From: Hallerella sp964501065
GTDB taxonomy: Bacteria; Fibrobacterota; Fibrobacteria; Fibrobacterales; Fibrobacteraceae
Reading direction: 5' to 3'
DNA: 64,000 nucleotides
Assembly: GCA_964501065.1 (NCBI GenBank)
Contig: CAZCRF010000004.1
Span: 1-64,000, forward strand
The position numbers and the translations under genes are program-made. Position 1 is the stretch's first letter. Every line of letters starts with the position of its first letter. The notes beneath the pieces were generated by a model. The model did no database searches. It was not told where the DNA came from and saw nothing but the letters and a program-made list of their open reading frames with translations. Positions 9,154 through 17,960 of the stretch are shown here, piece by piece.

Positions 9154-11220
9154 GTGAGTATTCAAGAAGAATTTGGAAGCCTTGTCTTCAACCAGAAGAC
9201 GATGAGCAAGTACCTCTCGCACAAGACCTATGACAGCCTCCTCGAAACGATGGAGAACGGAACGGCCCTTGATGCGACGATTGCCGACGAAGTCGCGTCC
9301 GGCATGAAAACTTGGGCAATCGAACACGGGGCGACTCACTATACCCACTGGTTTCAGCCCTTGACAGGAGCGACGGCGGAAAAGCACGACGCCTTTTTCA
9401 ACCCGGACTTCAAGGGCGGCATCGTCGCCTCTTTTAGCGGCAAGGAATTGATCCAGGGCGAACCGGACGCATCGAGCTTCCCTTCCGGCGGACTTCGCGC
9501 GACTTTTGAAGCCCGCGGTTACACGGCGTGGGATCCCTCCAGCCCGGCGTTCATCAAGGAGAACAACGACGGTGTCGCCGTTCTCTGCATCCCGACCGTC
9601 TTTTACGGCTACCACGGGGAAGCCTTGGACAAGAAGACTCCGCTCCTCCGTTCCCAAGCCGCCTTGGCGAAGCAGGTGGACCGCGTGGCCAAGCTCTTCG
9701 GCGTCGAAGGGAACAAGCGTCCATTCGCCACTCTCGGCCCGGAACAGGAATACTTTTTGGTCGACGCGGACCTTTACCGCGAACGCCCGGACTTGGTGGA
9801 AACCGGCCGCACCCTCTTCGGAGTCCGCCCGGCGCGCCACCAGCAGCTCGAAGACCATTACTTCGGCAAGATCAAGAACCGTGTGCTCTCCTTCATGGCG
9901 GAAGTGGACAAGGAGCTTTGGAGACTGGGCGTTCCGGCCAAGACGCGCCACAATGAAGTCAGCCCCGCCCAATTTGAACTGGCCCCGGTCTTCGAAGACC
10001 AGAACCTCTCCTCCGACCACAACATGCTGGCGATGGAAATCCTCCAGAACGTGGCGGAACGTTATGGCATGGTCTGCCTTCTCCATGAAAAGCCCTTTGA
10101 CGGCGTGAACGGATCCGGCAAGCACAACAACTGGTCGATAACCGGCCCGGACGGCAAGAATTGGCTTTCTCCTGGAAAGACACCGCACGAGAATGCCAAG
10201 TTCCTCATGGTTCTCGTTTCCATCATCAAGGGCGTCGATTCCTTCGCCCCGCTCCTCCGGGCGAGCGTCGCCAGCGCCGGGAACGACCATCGCCTCGGTG
10301 CGAACGAAGCTCCTCCGGCCATCATTTCCATCTTCCTCGGAGAGCAGCTCACCGACATCATCAACCAGTTGGAAAAGGGCACTCCGACTTCCACGAAGAA
10401 GGGCTCTGAAATGGAAATCGGCGTTTCGATGCTCCCGCCTCTCCCGAAGGACGCCACGGATCGGAACCGTACAAGCCCGTTCGCTTTCACCGGGAACAAG
10501 TTCGAATTTCGCGCTGTCGGCAGCGAACAGAGCTGCTCCACGCCGAACACGGCTTTGAATACGATTGTCGCATGGGCTCTCGACGACGTGATGAACCAAG
10601 TCGAAGAATTGACCTCGAAGGGGACGGACTTCAACGTCGCCGTGCAAAACGTTCTCCAGAAGGAAATCAAGGCGCACAAGCGGGTTCTCTTCGACGGGAA
10701 CGGCTACAGCGACGAATGGAAAGCGGAAGCCGCCCGCCGCGGACTTCCGAACCTCAAGACGACCCTCGAAGCGATTGAAGCTTACCGCGACCCGAAGGTG
10801 GTGGAGCTTTACAAGAAGTACGGAGTCCTTTCGGAGGTGGAACTCGAAAGCCGTTACGTCATCGAAAAGGAAAAGTACGAAACGGTCATCACGCTAGAGG
10901 CGAATTGCGCCCTCACGATGGCGAAGACGATGTACTTGCCGGCGGGAATCTCCTATGCGGCCTCCCTCGCGGATTCCTGCGCCTCACTCACAGACTACGT
11001 CCATTCCGGAGTCTCGTCCCTCGCGAAGTCCGCCGCGGAAAATGTCGAATTCCTGACCCAAGAAATCGGGAAGCTCGAAAAGGCGGTGGAATCGGGGGAT
11101 TCGAAGGCGGAACTTGACGGCATGTCCGGAGTGCGCCGCTACGTCGACGCTCTCGAGCAGATTGTGCCGGAATCGGAGTGGCCTGTCCCCGGTTACGGAG
11201 AGATGTTCTTCATCGGCTAA
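9154..11220 (+). CDS. glnN: Glutamine synthetase, type III
   Basis: Makes glutamine from glutamate and ammonia with ATP; the main route of ammonium assimilation. At 688 residues it has the size of GSIII (about 690-730), much longer than GSI (about 470). Visible are the GSIII N-terminal region with FQPLTG and KHDAFF, the catalytic Glu-containing LGPEQEYFLVD, the HNEVSPAQFELAP block, NGSGKHNNWS, GNDHRLGANEAPPAI near residue 375, and a C-terminal helical extension. The GTG start at 9154 is set by TAAGGAG a few bases upstream. It has its own sigma-54 promoter and a strong terminator, so it is monocistronic. Confidence 0.96.
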   Translation: MSIQEEFGSLVFNQKTMSKYLSHKTYDSLLETMENGTALDATIADEVASGMKTWAIEHGATHYTHWFQPLTGATAEKHDAFFNPDFKGGIVASFSGKELIQGEPDASSFPSGGLRATFEARGYTAWDPSSPAFIKENNDGVAVLCIPTVFYGYHGEALDKKTPLLRSQAALAKQVDRVAKLFGVEGNKRPFATLGPEQEYFLVDADLYRERPDLVETGRTLFGVRPARHQQLEDHYFGKIKNRVLSFMAEVDKELWRLGVPAKTRHNEVSPAQFELAPVFEDQNLSSDHNMLAMEILQNVAERYGMVCLLHEKPFDGVNGSGKHNNWSITGPDGKNWLSPGKTPHENAKFLMVLVSIIKGVDSFAPLLRASVASAGNDHRLGANEAPPAIISIFLGEQLTDIINQLEKGTPTSTKKGSEMEIGVSMLPPLPKDATDRNRTSPFAFTGNKFEFRAVGSEQSCSTPNTALNTIVAWALDDVMNQVEELTSKGTDFNVAVQNVLQKEIKAHKRVLFDGNGYSDEWKAEAARRGLPNLKTTLEAIEAYRDPKVVELYKKYGVLSEVELESRYVIEKEKYETVITLEANCALTMAKTMYLPAGISYAASLADSCASLTDYVHSGVSSLAKSAAENVEFLTQEIGKLEKAVESGDSKAELDGMSGVRRYVDALEQIVPESEWPVPGYGEMFFIG

Positions 11221-11243
11221 AAATTCCACTTGGACAAAAATGG

Positions 11244-11270
11244 AAGCCTCCGCAAGGAGGCTTTTTCTTT
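11244..11270 (+). terminator. Rho-independent terminator of glnN
   Basis: An 8-bp stem AAGCCTCC/GGAGGCTT with a GCAA tetraloop, followed by TTTCTTT, 24 bases after the glnN stop. Confidence 0.85.
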
Positions 11271-11274
11271 GGCG

Positions 11275-11306
11275 AAAAAGAAAACCCGCCGAGAGTGGTC
11301 GACGGG
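11275..11306 (-). terminator. Rho-independent terminator of leuB
   Basis: On the minus strand the stem CCCGTCG/CGGCGGG (one G-U pair) is followed by TTTTCTTTTT. It lies just past the leuB stop and back to back with the glnN terminator. Confidence 0.65.
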
Positions 11307-11328
11307 ATTCTTGACAAAATGGAGAATG

Positions 11329-12417
11329 TTATTTGAGGAAAGAGAGGACTGCGTCGCCCATACCGACTGTCCCGACCTTGGTGTCGCCTTCCTTCCAAAT
11401 TTCACCCGTGCGGAATCCGGCGGTAATCGTCTTTTCGACGGCCGCTTCAATCGCCTTGGCGGCGGCTTCCTCCTTGAAGGAGTAGCGGAGCATGAGGGCT
11501 ACTGAGAGAATTTGCGCCAAGGGGTTCGCGATTCCTTTCCCGGCGATGTCCGGAGCGGAACCGCCAGCGGGTTCGTAAAGTCCGAAGGAACCTTCGGCAA
11601 TCGATGCGGAGGGGAGAAGCCCCATGGAGCCGGTGAGCATCGCGCATTCGTCCGTCAAGATGTCGCCGAACAGGTTCGGGCAGAGGAGAACGTCGAATTC
11701 GCGCGGGCGGCGGAGAAGCTGCATCGTGGCGTTGTCGACGTAGAGATGTTCAAGCTGGATTTCCGGGAACTCCTTCTCGTGAATTTCCTTGACGACTTCC
11801 CGCCAGAAGACGCTGGTCGTGAGGACATTCGCCTTGTCGATGCTCGTCACCTTGCCGCTGCGGAGCTTGGCCGCTTCAAAGGCGAACCGGGCGATGCGCT
11901 CGATTTCATAGCGGCTGTATTTCATGGTGTCGTAGCCGATTTCGTCCTTGCCCGAGCCTTCGCGGCCTTTCGGCTCGCCGAAATAGACGTCGCCGGTCAA
12001 TTCGCGGACCGTGAGGATGTTGAAGCCGTCGCCCACGATGTCTGCGCGAAGCGGGCAAGCGGGAGCCAGTTCCTTGTAAACGCGGGCCGGGCGGAGGTTG
12101 CAGAAAAGCTTGAAGTGCTTGCGGAGGGGGAGGAGCGCGCCGCGTTCCGGTTGCAGGTTCGGGGGGAGGTTTTCCCACTTGGGTCCGCCGACCGAGCCGA
12201 AGAGAATCGCGTCCGCCGCTTCACCCGTCTTGAGTGTGCTTTCCGGCAGCGGATTTTGAAAATGGTCGTAGGCGATTCCGCCGACATCCGCCCATTCCTT
12301 TTCCGTGGAAAATCCGAATTTGTCCGCTACGGCGTCGAGAACGCGGACGGCTTCTCGCATCACTTCCGGACCGATTCCGTCGCCGGGGAGAACTGCGACT
12401 TTGTATGTCTTGCTCAT
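11329..12417 (-). CDS. leuB: 3-isopropylmalate dehydrogenase
   Basis: Third enzyme of leucine biosynthesis: NAD-dependent oxidative decarboxylation of 3-isopropylmalate in the cytoplasm. The 362-residue length is typical. Seen are VAVLPGDGIGPEV at the N-terminus, the Arg-rich substrate loop (LPLRKHFKLFCNLRPAR), the LTGDVYFG block, the metal-binding DNLFGDILTDE-like segment read here as CPNLFGDILTDE, and the NAD motif with GSAPDIAGKGIANP. The start at 12417 has AGAGG just upstream; the frame is open 33 codons further but that part is not conserved-looking. leuA, leuC and leuD are not beside it. It has its own promoter-like element and terminator. Confidence 0.95.
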   Translation of the reverse strand: MSKTYKVAVLPGDGIGPEVMREAVRVLDAVADKFGFSTEKEWADVGGIAYDHFQNPLPESTLKTGEAADAILFGSVGGPKWENLPPNLQPERGALLPLRKHFKLFCNLRPARVYKELAPACPLRADIVGDGFNILTVRELTGDVYFGEPKGREGSGKDEIGYDTMKYSRYEIERIARFAFEAAKLRSGKVTSIDKANVLTTSVFWREVVKEIHEKEFPEIQLEHLYVDNATMQLLRRPREFDVLLCPNLFGDILTDECAMLTGSMGLLPSASIAEGSFGLYEPAGGSAPDIAGKGIANPLAQILSVALMLRYSFKEEAAAKAIEAAVEKTITAGFRTGEIWKEGDTKVGTVGMGDAVLSFLK

Positions 12418-12443
12418 GAATGAACCTCTTTTGTTTGGCACTC

Positions 12444-12451
12444 CAAATGTA
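12444..12451 (-). promoter_or_regulatory. Putative -7 promoter element of leuB (TACATTTG)
   Basis: A full TAnnTTTG match on the minus strand, 26 bases before the leuB start. Confidence 0.45.
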
Positions 12452-12517
12452 GTAAAGCCGAACGCGGACGTTTTGGCAAACGCCGCGCCGCCTTCCCCTC
12501 CAAATCGAATCAGCATG

Positions 12518-15031
12518 TCAGTCCATTTCGATTTTCATTTGCACGAAGCCTTTCCCGGTGTACGCTCGGACCAAGTAGACGCCGCTCGGCAGATTCGAAA
12601 GTTCCAGAATATTGGCCGTGGATTTCACAATCTTGTTGCCGTTCGCGCTGAAGAGCTCCACTTGCCGGGCGAGACCGTTCACGACGAGACGCTTTGCCGC
12701 CCGGTCGAACTTCACGACTGTTTCCGCCGTCACCGTTTGGAAAATCCCCGTCTTGTCGTCTGCCGAAGAGGAGCTTTCCAAAACGGAAGAACTGGACGGT
12801 TCCACCGATTCCGAAGAACTCGACGGCAAATCCTGCGAGGAACTCGAACTTTCGGCAGAAAGGGAAGAGCTTGAAATCGCAATTCCTTCCACATCGACCA
12901 CAATCCAATACAAATTGGCCGCATCGCCCTTGGTGATGGTGTAATCCTCGGCTTCGAGGCGGATCGAGACGACACCCGCGCTTGCCGTGTAGGATATTCC
13001 GTTCACTTTGACGTTTTTCTCGAAATCCGCGTTGAAGTAGAGCGAGACCGTCGCGGGAACCGCCAGGGTGAAGTCGACGCTTGTCGAAGATTCCATTTTG
13101 AGACAACGGGAAAATTCCTTTCCGCCGACGGTGATCGTCCCCTTCGCCGTGGAGAGGTTTCCCAAAAAGGCGAAGTAATCACTCGAAAGGGCGTCTTCCG
13201 TGAAATCGTGTTCCGTGTCCGCAGAAATCGGGAGAGTGGCGTCGCTTGAACCTGCGGATGCGGACGAACCTTGCGCGCTGCTGGAAGATTTTCCGCTAGA
13301 GGAAGAACTTCCGGCTGAACTCGAAGAAACGGAGGATGCGGAGCTGGTGACGACAATCGCCCCGTCCCCCTGAATGCTCTTCACGCTTCCCGTGTAAGAG
13401 GAGAGCGCTCTTTTCAAGGCCGCGTTGACCGCATAAGAAGCGTCGTCCGCGTCATTGTCGAAGGTCCATGAAAAATCCCCTCCGTTCATGCGCCCCGCGT
13501 AAGTCTCCACGGTCACTTTGGCCGCTTCGGGGGCTTCCGCCGTGTAGGAATACATTTTAGAGCCCGTGTCAAAGTTGCTGTAGCGGTGACCGCCCTGTTT
13601 GGACGTCACGGAACTAGGCACGGTCGCGCTCCGGCTGTTTACGACATAGGCGTCGAAATCCGCCGAAGTGTTCACGCCCATGGAAGACGCGGTGACCTCT
13701 ACGCCTTTATTCACGTAAGAGGACGCGCCGTAGGGGATGAACGTGTAATCGCCTTCCATGTAATTGTCGAAAGCCTTGACCACGCCCCCGTCCTCGCCGG
13801 AGAACGTACCGTTCGCCGTGCTGCTGGTCGACGTCCCCGCGTAAAGGTCGGAGCCCTGCATCGAAGTGAGCATCGGGTATTTGCAGTTGCGGAAGTAATT
13901 GCCCTCCATGAAGACGGAAGAGCCCAAAGTGCTCCCCGCGCCGTATTTGGCGTTCCCGTCGTAGTAATTGTTGTAAACGTGGGCGTTGTAATAACGGACG
14001 CGCGGATGGCGGCTGTCGGAATGATCGTACCAGTTGTGGTGGTAGGTGATGTAGTAATCGGTGGCGTCGTAACTGTAGACCTTTTCGCTGAGGCCGAGCA
14101 AATTGCTCTTCCCGTTGTCCCAGAAATGGTTGTAGCTGAACGTGACGTAGGAGGATTTTTTGCAATCGAGGGCGCCGTCCCCCTTGGCCTGATCCGCGTC
14201 GGAGCCCGCGTCGCCGTAAAAGAAGTCGTTGTGGTGCACCCAAATGTAGGCGTTGTTCTGCTGCAACCCGATGTTGTCGCCCTCTCCGCTGTTCACGTTC
14301 ATAATGCCCAGATTCCGGATTTCGACGTTTTGCGCATTTTTCAGGCGGATGCCCCAACCGTTCGCCGTCGCGTCCTCGCCGATGCCTTCGAGGGTCACGT
14401 AAGCGTTTTCGCTGCTCCCCAAATCCACCACGACGTCGCCGTCGACGAGGGAATCGGAATCGGTCACGTTCCCGATGAGGCGGAAATCTATCGGACGGGA
14501 TTCGTAGCCCTTCTTGAGGCAGTTCAAGATGCCTTGGAAGGTCTTGCACGAAGTCGTCGAGCCCTTGGCGTTCGTCGTCACGTCGAGGGATACCGTTTCC
14601 TTGGAATTTTCGGAAACGTAGATGACCACCGCGCCGCTTTTGAGCGTGCCGTCCGCCTTGTAGGCGCCGGGAACGCGCCCCCCGTCAAAAGCAAAGCCAG
14701 AACGGTCGTGCGCCTTGACCGTGACGTCCGCCGTCGCCGTTTCCGAGGAGCTTTCGCCGGAAGACGTGACCGCAGCCACCTTGATGCTGTGGGCGCCCGC
14801 GGCAAGCCCCGGGATGTCCGCCCGGACGGATGAAGCGTACGTGCGAATGAGCGGGTCGTCTATTTTGACGCCGTCGCAATAGACGTTGTAACTCATCGCG
14901 CCGTTCACGGGAGACCATTCGGCATAGGCGGATTCGAACCAGCCGCCGGAATCGCTCAAGGTCAAAGCTTGCGCGTTTCCCAGGAAAATTCCCAGAATCG
15001 CCGCGGAAAAGGGCAAAGATTTTCGATTCAT
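12518..15031 (-). CDS. Secreted pectate lyase, polysaccharide lyase family 1
   Basis: An 837-residue secreted enzyme predicted to cleave polygalacturonate by beta-elimination. Order: signal peptide 1-22 (ending AQA), an Fn3-like domain (about 25-105), the PL1 parallel beta-helix (about 115-505), a Ser-rich linker (about 560-595), a beta-sandwich domain (about 600-735), a second Ser-rich linker, and a C-terminal sorting-type domain (about 770-837). PL1 marks are WVHHNDF near 265, the Asp-rich DGALDCKKSSYVTFSYN block, and RHPRVRYYNAHVYNNYYDG near 341 holding the catalytic Arg. The start at 15031 gives the signal peptide and has AAGGA upstream. The last domain resembles C-terminal domains used for export or anchoring in FCB bacteria. 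An AT-rich upstream region with a palindrome suggests regulated expression. Confidence 0.93.
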   Translation of the reverse strand: MNRKSLPFSAAILGIFLGNAQALTLSDSGGWFESAYAEWSPVNGAMSYNVYCDGVKIDDPLIRTYASSVRADIPGLAAGAHSIKVAAVTSSGESSSETATADVTVKAHDRSGFAFDGGRVPGAYKADGTLKSGAVVIYVSENSKETVSLDVTTNAKGSTTSCKTFQGILNCLKKGYESRPIDFRLIGNVTDSDSLVDGDVVVDLGSSENAYVTLEGIGEDATANGWGIRLKNAQNVEIRNLGIMNVNSGEGDNIGLQQNNAYIWVHHNDFFYGDAGSDADQAKGDGALDCKKSSYVTFSYNHFWDNGKSNLLGLSEKVYSYDATDYYITYHHNWYDHSDSRHPRVRYYNAHVYNNYYDGNAKYGAGSTLGSSVFMEGNYFRNCKYPMLTSMQGSDLYAGTSTSSTANGTFSGEDGGVVKAFDNYMEGDYTFIPYGASSYVNKGVEVTASSMGVNTSADFDAYVVNSRSATVPSSVTSKQGGHRYSNFDTGSKMYSYTAEAPEAAKVTVETYAGRMNGGDFSWTFDNDADDASYAVNAALKRALSSYTGSVKSIQGDGAIVVTSSASSVSSSSAGSSSSSGKSSSSAQGSSASAGSSDATLPISADTEHDFTEDALSSDYFAFLGNLSTAKGTITVGGKEFSRCLKMESSTSVDFTLAVPATVSLYFNADFEKNVKVNGISYTASAGVVSIRLEAEDYTITKGDAANLYWIVVDVEGIAISSSSLSAESSSSSQDLPSSSSESVEPSSSSVLESSSSADDKTGIFQTVTAETVVKFDRAAKRLVVNGLARQVELFSANGNKIVKSTANILELSNLPSGVYLVRAYTGKGFVQMKIEMD

Positions 15032-15217
15032 ACGACACCAATCCTTTTTTGAGTATGTTCTCAAAAAATATAAAACTTTTCAAACAAAAACGTTTGAATT
15101 TTAAAATAATTCACAAAATTCTCAAAAAAAAATGTTCTCAAAATCAAAATCTGAAAGAGGAGATAAAATCTTTTCCCGCGAGCCCCGAAGTTTCTATTTT
15201 TTTTATCCGAGGTTTCT
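15032..15217. promoter_or_regulatory. AT-rich divergent control region with palindromic operator-like site
   Basis: The 186 bases between the pectate lyase and nitroreductase genes are very AT-rich. They hold a perfect palindrome at 15045-15068 (TTTTTTGAG, six bases, CTCAAAAAA) just upstream of the lyase start. Further copies of the half-site CTCAAAA occur at about 15120-15128 and 15134-15142. TATATTTT on the minus strand at about 15067-15075 could be the lyase -7 element, which the palindrome would abut. Confidence 0.45.
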
Positions 15218-15739
15218 ATGAATTTTTTACAATTGGCCGAAAGCCGCTACAGTTGCCGGGCGTTTCAAGAAAAACCGGTTGAAGAAGAAAAACTCCAGGC
15301 GATTTTGGAAGCGGGGAGGCTCGCCCCGACGGCGACGAATGCGTGCCCCGTCCGCGTCCTCGTCCTCAAATCCGCCGAGTCCCTTTCGAAAATCCGCGAA
15401 GCGACCCGGATGGCCTACAACGCACCGGTCGTCTTGATGGTCTGCTACGACGCGGCCAAGAGCTACAAGGCGACGGCGCACGGGGACAGCCACGACTGCG
15501 GAGTGGAAGACGCGTCCATCGTGACGACGCATATGATGCTCGAGGCGAAGGAGCGGGGGATAGAGAGCCTCTGGGCCAGGGGCTTCAACGCGGCGGAAAT
15601 TTCCAAGACCATGGGACTTCCGGAGAATTGGAACTTGGTCTGCTTGTTGGATTTGGGCTATGCGGACCCGGAACGCGGGGGACCGAGTCCGCGCCACGGC
15701 AAGAGACTGTCTCTCGGCGAATTCGCCCGGGAATTTTGA
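15218..15739 (+). CDS. Nitroreductase family protein
   Basis: A 173-residue FMN-dependent oxidoreductase of the nitroreductase fold, cytoplasmic. Seen are the N-terminal SRYSCRAFQ motif (FMN phosphate contact), the GRLAPTATNACP block, the SIVTTHMMLEAKERGIESLW helix, and the C-terminal GYADPERG. It is shorter than classical NfsB (about 217) and fits the short subfamily common in anaerobes. The true substrate is unknown. Its stop codon overlaps the start of the downstream glycosylase-like gene (TGATG), so the two are translationally coupled. Confidence 0.88.
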   Translation: MNFLQLAESRYSCRAFQEKPVEEEKLQAILEAGRLAPTATNACPVRVLVLKSAESLSKIREATRMAYNAPVVLMVCYDAAKSYKATAHGDSHDCGVEDASIVTTHMMLEAKERGIESLWARGFNAAEISKTMGLPENWNLVCLLDLGYADPERGGPSPRHGKRLSLGEFAREF

Positions 15740-16314
15740 TGGGGGCGGAAAGGCATCCCCTCGAACCGTTCTTGCCGCCGAGTGCGAAGCTCTTGATGCT
15801 CGGCTGCTTTCCGCCACCGCAAAGCCGCTGGTGCATGCATTTCTACTACCCGAATTTCAACAACGACATGTGGCGAGTCTTGGGCGCGGCCTTCTTTCAA
15901 GACCGGGAGCGTTTTGTCCTTCCGGGGAAGAAATGCTTCGATAAGGAGAGGATTGTCGCCTTTTTGAGGGAACGGGGGATCGGCATCTATGACGTCGCCG
16001 TCGAAGTGGAGCGGTTGAAGGGGAACGCTTCGGACGCCTTCCTGCGGATTTTAAAAACTGCGGACATTCCCGGAATTTTAAGGCTCTTGCCGGACTGCCG
16101 CGCCGTCGATACGACGGGGACTCTTGCGACGGAAACCTTGAGCGGCATTCTCGGGGCGGCCGCGCCCCCTGTCGGCGGAAAATCTCCGTTCCGCGTCGGG
16201 GAAAGGTCTCTTCAGCTGTATCGGACGCCCAGCACGAGCCGCGCTTATCCGCTCGCCTTTGAAAAGAAAGTCGAGGCGTACCGAAAGATGTTCTGTGAAC
16301 TCGGAATGCTTTGA
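15739..16314 (+). CDS. Uracil-DNA glycosylase family protein
   Basis: A 191-residue protein of the UDG superfamily, a variant common in Bacteroidota and distinct from Ung. The N-terminal LLMLGCFPPPQSRW replaces the catalytic motif 1, followed by FYYPNFNNDMWRVLG, the equivalent of the uracil-binding loop, and a C-terminal motif 2-like RTPSTSRAY. It is predicted to remove damaged or deaminated bases, but the specificity (uracil or hypoxanthine) is not clear. The start overlaps the nitroreductase stop by one base. Its own stop lies just before a repeat-rich intergenic region. Confidence 0.75.
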   Translation: MGAERHPLEPFLPPSAKLLMLGCFPPPQSRWCMHFYYPNFNNDMWRVLGAAFFQDRERFVLPGKKCFDKERIVAFLRERGIGIYDVAVEVERLKGNASDAFLRILKTADIPGILRLLPDCRAVDTTGTLATETLSGILGAAAPPVGGKSPFRVGERSLQLYRTPSTSRAYPLAFEKKVEAYRKMFCELGML

Positions 16315-16315
16315 T

Positions 16316-16475
16316 TTAATTGGCAATGTGCAAAGTACAATTCGGGATGAGGAATTAGTGGTCAGTAGCCAGTGGTCAGTGTTTAGGGTGAAGTGTGGAG
16401 TGTTTAGAGTCAAGGCGGCCGTCATGTTGAGCGGGCCGCAAGGCTAGAGCGAAACATCCCGTTGCAGTAAAGGCG
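16316..16475 (+). repeat. Left arm of an inverted intergenic repeat flanking the FISUMP gene
   Basis: An AT-rich outer part (16318-16400, with GGAATTAGTGGTCAGT and a second GTGGTCAGTG) is followed by a conserved block at 16429-16472. The block matches, in inverted orientation and with only a handful of mismatches over 44 bases, the block at 18207-18250 on the other side of the FISUMP gene. Confidence 0.65.
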
Positions 16476-16558
16476 CGTCCGAAATCATTGCCGCTGTAAC
16501 AGTTCCGTCCGGAACGTAAAATTTCCTGCCGACAGTCCCCGAATCGTAACGGAAAGTT

Positions 16559-16566
16559 TAAATTTG
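16559..16566 (+). promoter_or_regulatory. Putative -7 promoter element of FISUMP gene (TAAATTTG)
   Basis: A full TAnnTTTG match followed by four bases (CAGT) and an ATG at 16571 that opens a 30-residue leader reading frame. The FISUMP gene itself starts at 16689. Confidence 0.45.
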
Positions 16567-16570
16567 CAGT

Positions 16571-16663
16571 ATGCCCACCGCCGCCGACATTACAAAAAGC
16601 CCGTCCCGGAACTCCGGACGTCCTTCCCGTCGGGGGGGGGCACTTCTGTGCAGCACAAGTTGA
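16571..16663 (+). CDS. Possible 30-residue leader peptide containing a poly-G tract
   Basis: ATG 16571 lies four bases after TAAATTTG and is followed by 30 codons to a TGA at 16661-16663. The frame contains nine consecutive G (16632-16640). A change to eight or eleven G would put the leader in frame with the FISUMP lipoprotein; ten G would end it on a TGA overlapping the FISUMP ATG. No protein family is visible, so this may be only the transcribed leader. Confidence 0.3.
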   Translation: MPTAADITKSPSRNSGRPSRRGGALLCSTS

Positions 16664-16688
16664 ACGACACATCTCCAAAGGGGACTTT

Positions 16689-17960
16689 ATGAAGAAGAAC
16701 GCAGTCGCGCTCCCGTTTGCCGTGGGCGCTTTTTTGTTGGCCGCCGGTTGCGGCGACGACGTGACCAAGACGACCGTCGTCGAAGATACGGGAATCGCGC
16801 AGCTCGCGAAGGGCGACACTCTCCCGGAATGCACCAAGGAGAACGCTGGCGAGATGCTCTATGCCGCGGACTCGGGCAAGGCCTACATCTGCACCGGGAA
16901 GGCTTGGACGCCGCTTACCGGCGAGTCTTCCGCGGACACGGTCGTGCTTTCGAATGTCGACACGGTCGTCGTCAGGGACACTTTGCTGCAAAAGGATTCC
17001 GTCTTCCTTTCGCAAATCGATACGGTCGTTCTCAAGGACACTCTGATCCTTTCGAACGTGGACACCCTCATCATTCGAGATACTTTGGTCGGCTTGAACG
17101 GCGAGAGCTGCACGGCGGAGATGCTCGAGGATTCCTCCGGATACAAGATTGTGTGCGGCACGGATTCCGTCGGAGTCGTCTTGAACGGCTTCGACGGTAC
17201 GAATGGAATCAACGGAGAAAAAGGGGAAAAGGGTGACGACGGCGAAAGTTGCACCGTGGCGGACAGCGGGAACGGTATTGTGTACGTTCAGTGCGAAAGC
17301 GATACCGTCGCGCTCTACAAGGCCGTGTGCGGAACGACGCCATACGATCCGGAGAAAAGTTTTTGTGACAGCCGAGACGGGACTGTTTACAATTTTGTCG
17401 TCATCGGCTCGCAGACCTGGATGGCGCAGAATCTGAACTATGCCTACAACGAGGGGACGGCAACCAGCTATTGCTACAGCGACGATACGAGTAATTGCAC
17501 AAAGTACGGCCGCCTTTACACGTGGTCCGCGGCGATGGACTCGGCGGCGGTTTTCTCGGCGAACGGTTCCGGTTGCGGCTACGGGAAAACTTGCACGACG
17601 ACGGAGCCCGTGCGCGGCGTCTGCCCGGCGGGCTGGCACTTGCCGACGAATGCAGAGTTCGAAACGCTGATTGCCGCCGTGGGCGGCGATGAAGTGGCCG
17701 GTAAAAAGCTCAAATCGGGGAGCGGTTGGGAGGACGATGGAAACGGCACGGACGATTACGGCTTTTCGGCTTTGTCGGCGGGCTACCGCTTCTCGGTCGG
17801 GGACTTCTACGACGCGGGCAGCTACGCGTACTTTTGGAGTGCCACTGAGGGCGGCACGTACTACGCGCGCTACATGAATTTGGTCTATAACTACGACGGC
17901 GCGCTCTTGAGCTACGGCAGCAAGGACTTTGCGTTCTCCGTCCGTTGCCTCAAGGACTAG
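16689..17960 (+). CDS. FISUMP-domain lipoprotein
   Basis: A 423-residue lipoprotein of the Fibrobacter succinogenes major paralogous family. Lipobox LAAGC puts the lipidated Cys at 21. Next comes a stalk of DT-repeats (about 75-135, with VDTVVVRDT and VDTLIIRDT), then a short collagen-like GxxGxxG run (GTNGINGEKGEKGDDG), then the FISUMP domain (about 220-423) with IGSQTWMAQNLNY, CPAGWHLPT, and the terminal FSVRCLKD. Such proteins occur in many copies in Fibrobacter and are thought to sit on the cell surface, role unknown. The start has AAAGGGGA upstream. The gene stands alone, bounded on both sides by intergenic repeats in inverted orientation. Confidence 0.9.
   Translation: MKKNAVALPFAVGAFLLAAGCGDDVTKTTVVEDTGIAQLAKGDTLPECTKENAGEMLYAADSGKAYICTGKAWTPLTGESSADTVVLSNVDTVVVRDTLLQKDSVFLSQIDTVVLKDTLILSNVDTLIIRDTLVGLNGESCTAEMLEDSSGYKIVCGTDSVGVVLNGFDGTNGINGEKGEKGDDGESCTVADSGNGIVYVQCESDTVALYKAVCGTTPYDPEKSFCDSRDGTVYNFVVIGSQTWMAQNLNYAYNEGTATSYCYSDDTSNCTKYGRLYTWSAAMDSAAVFSANGSGCGYGKTCTTTEPVRGVCPAGWHLPTNAEFETLIAAVGGDEVAGKKLKSGSGWEDDGNGTDDYGFSALSAGYRFSVGDFYDAGSYAYFWSATEGGTYYARYMNLVYNYDGALLSYGSKDFAFSVRCLKD

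Noticed and set aside
13586..14833. A 415-codon plus-strand frame inside the pectate lyase gene
   Set aside because: Opposite-strand shadow of the PL1 beta-helix; the lyase motifs are decisive.
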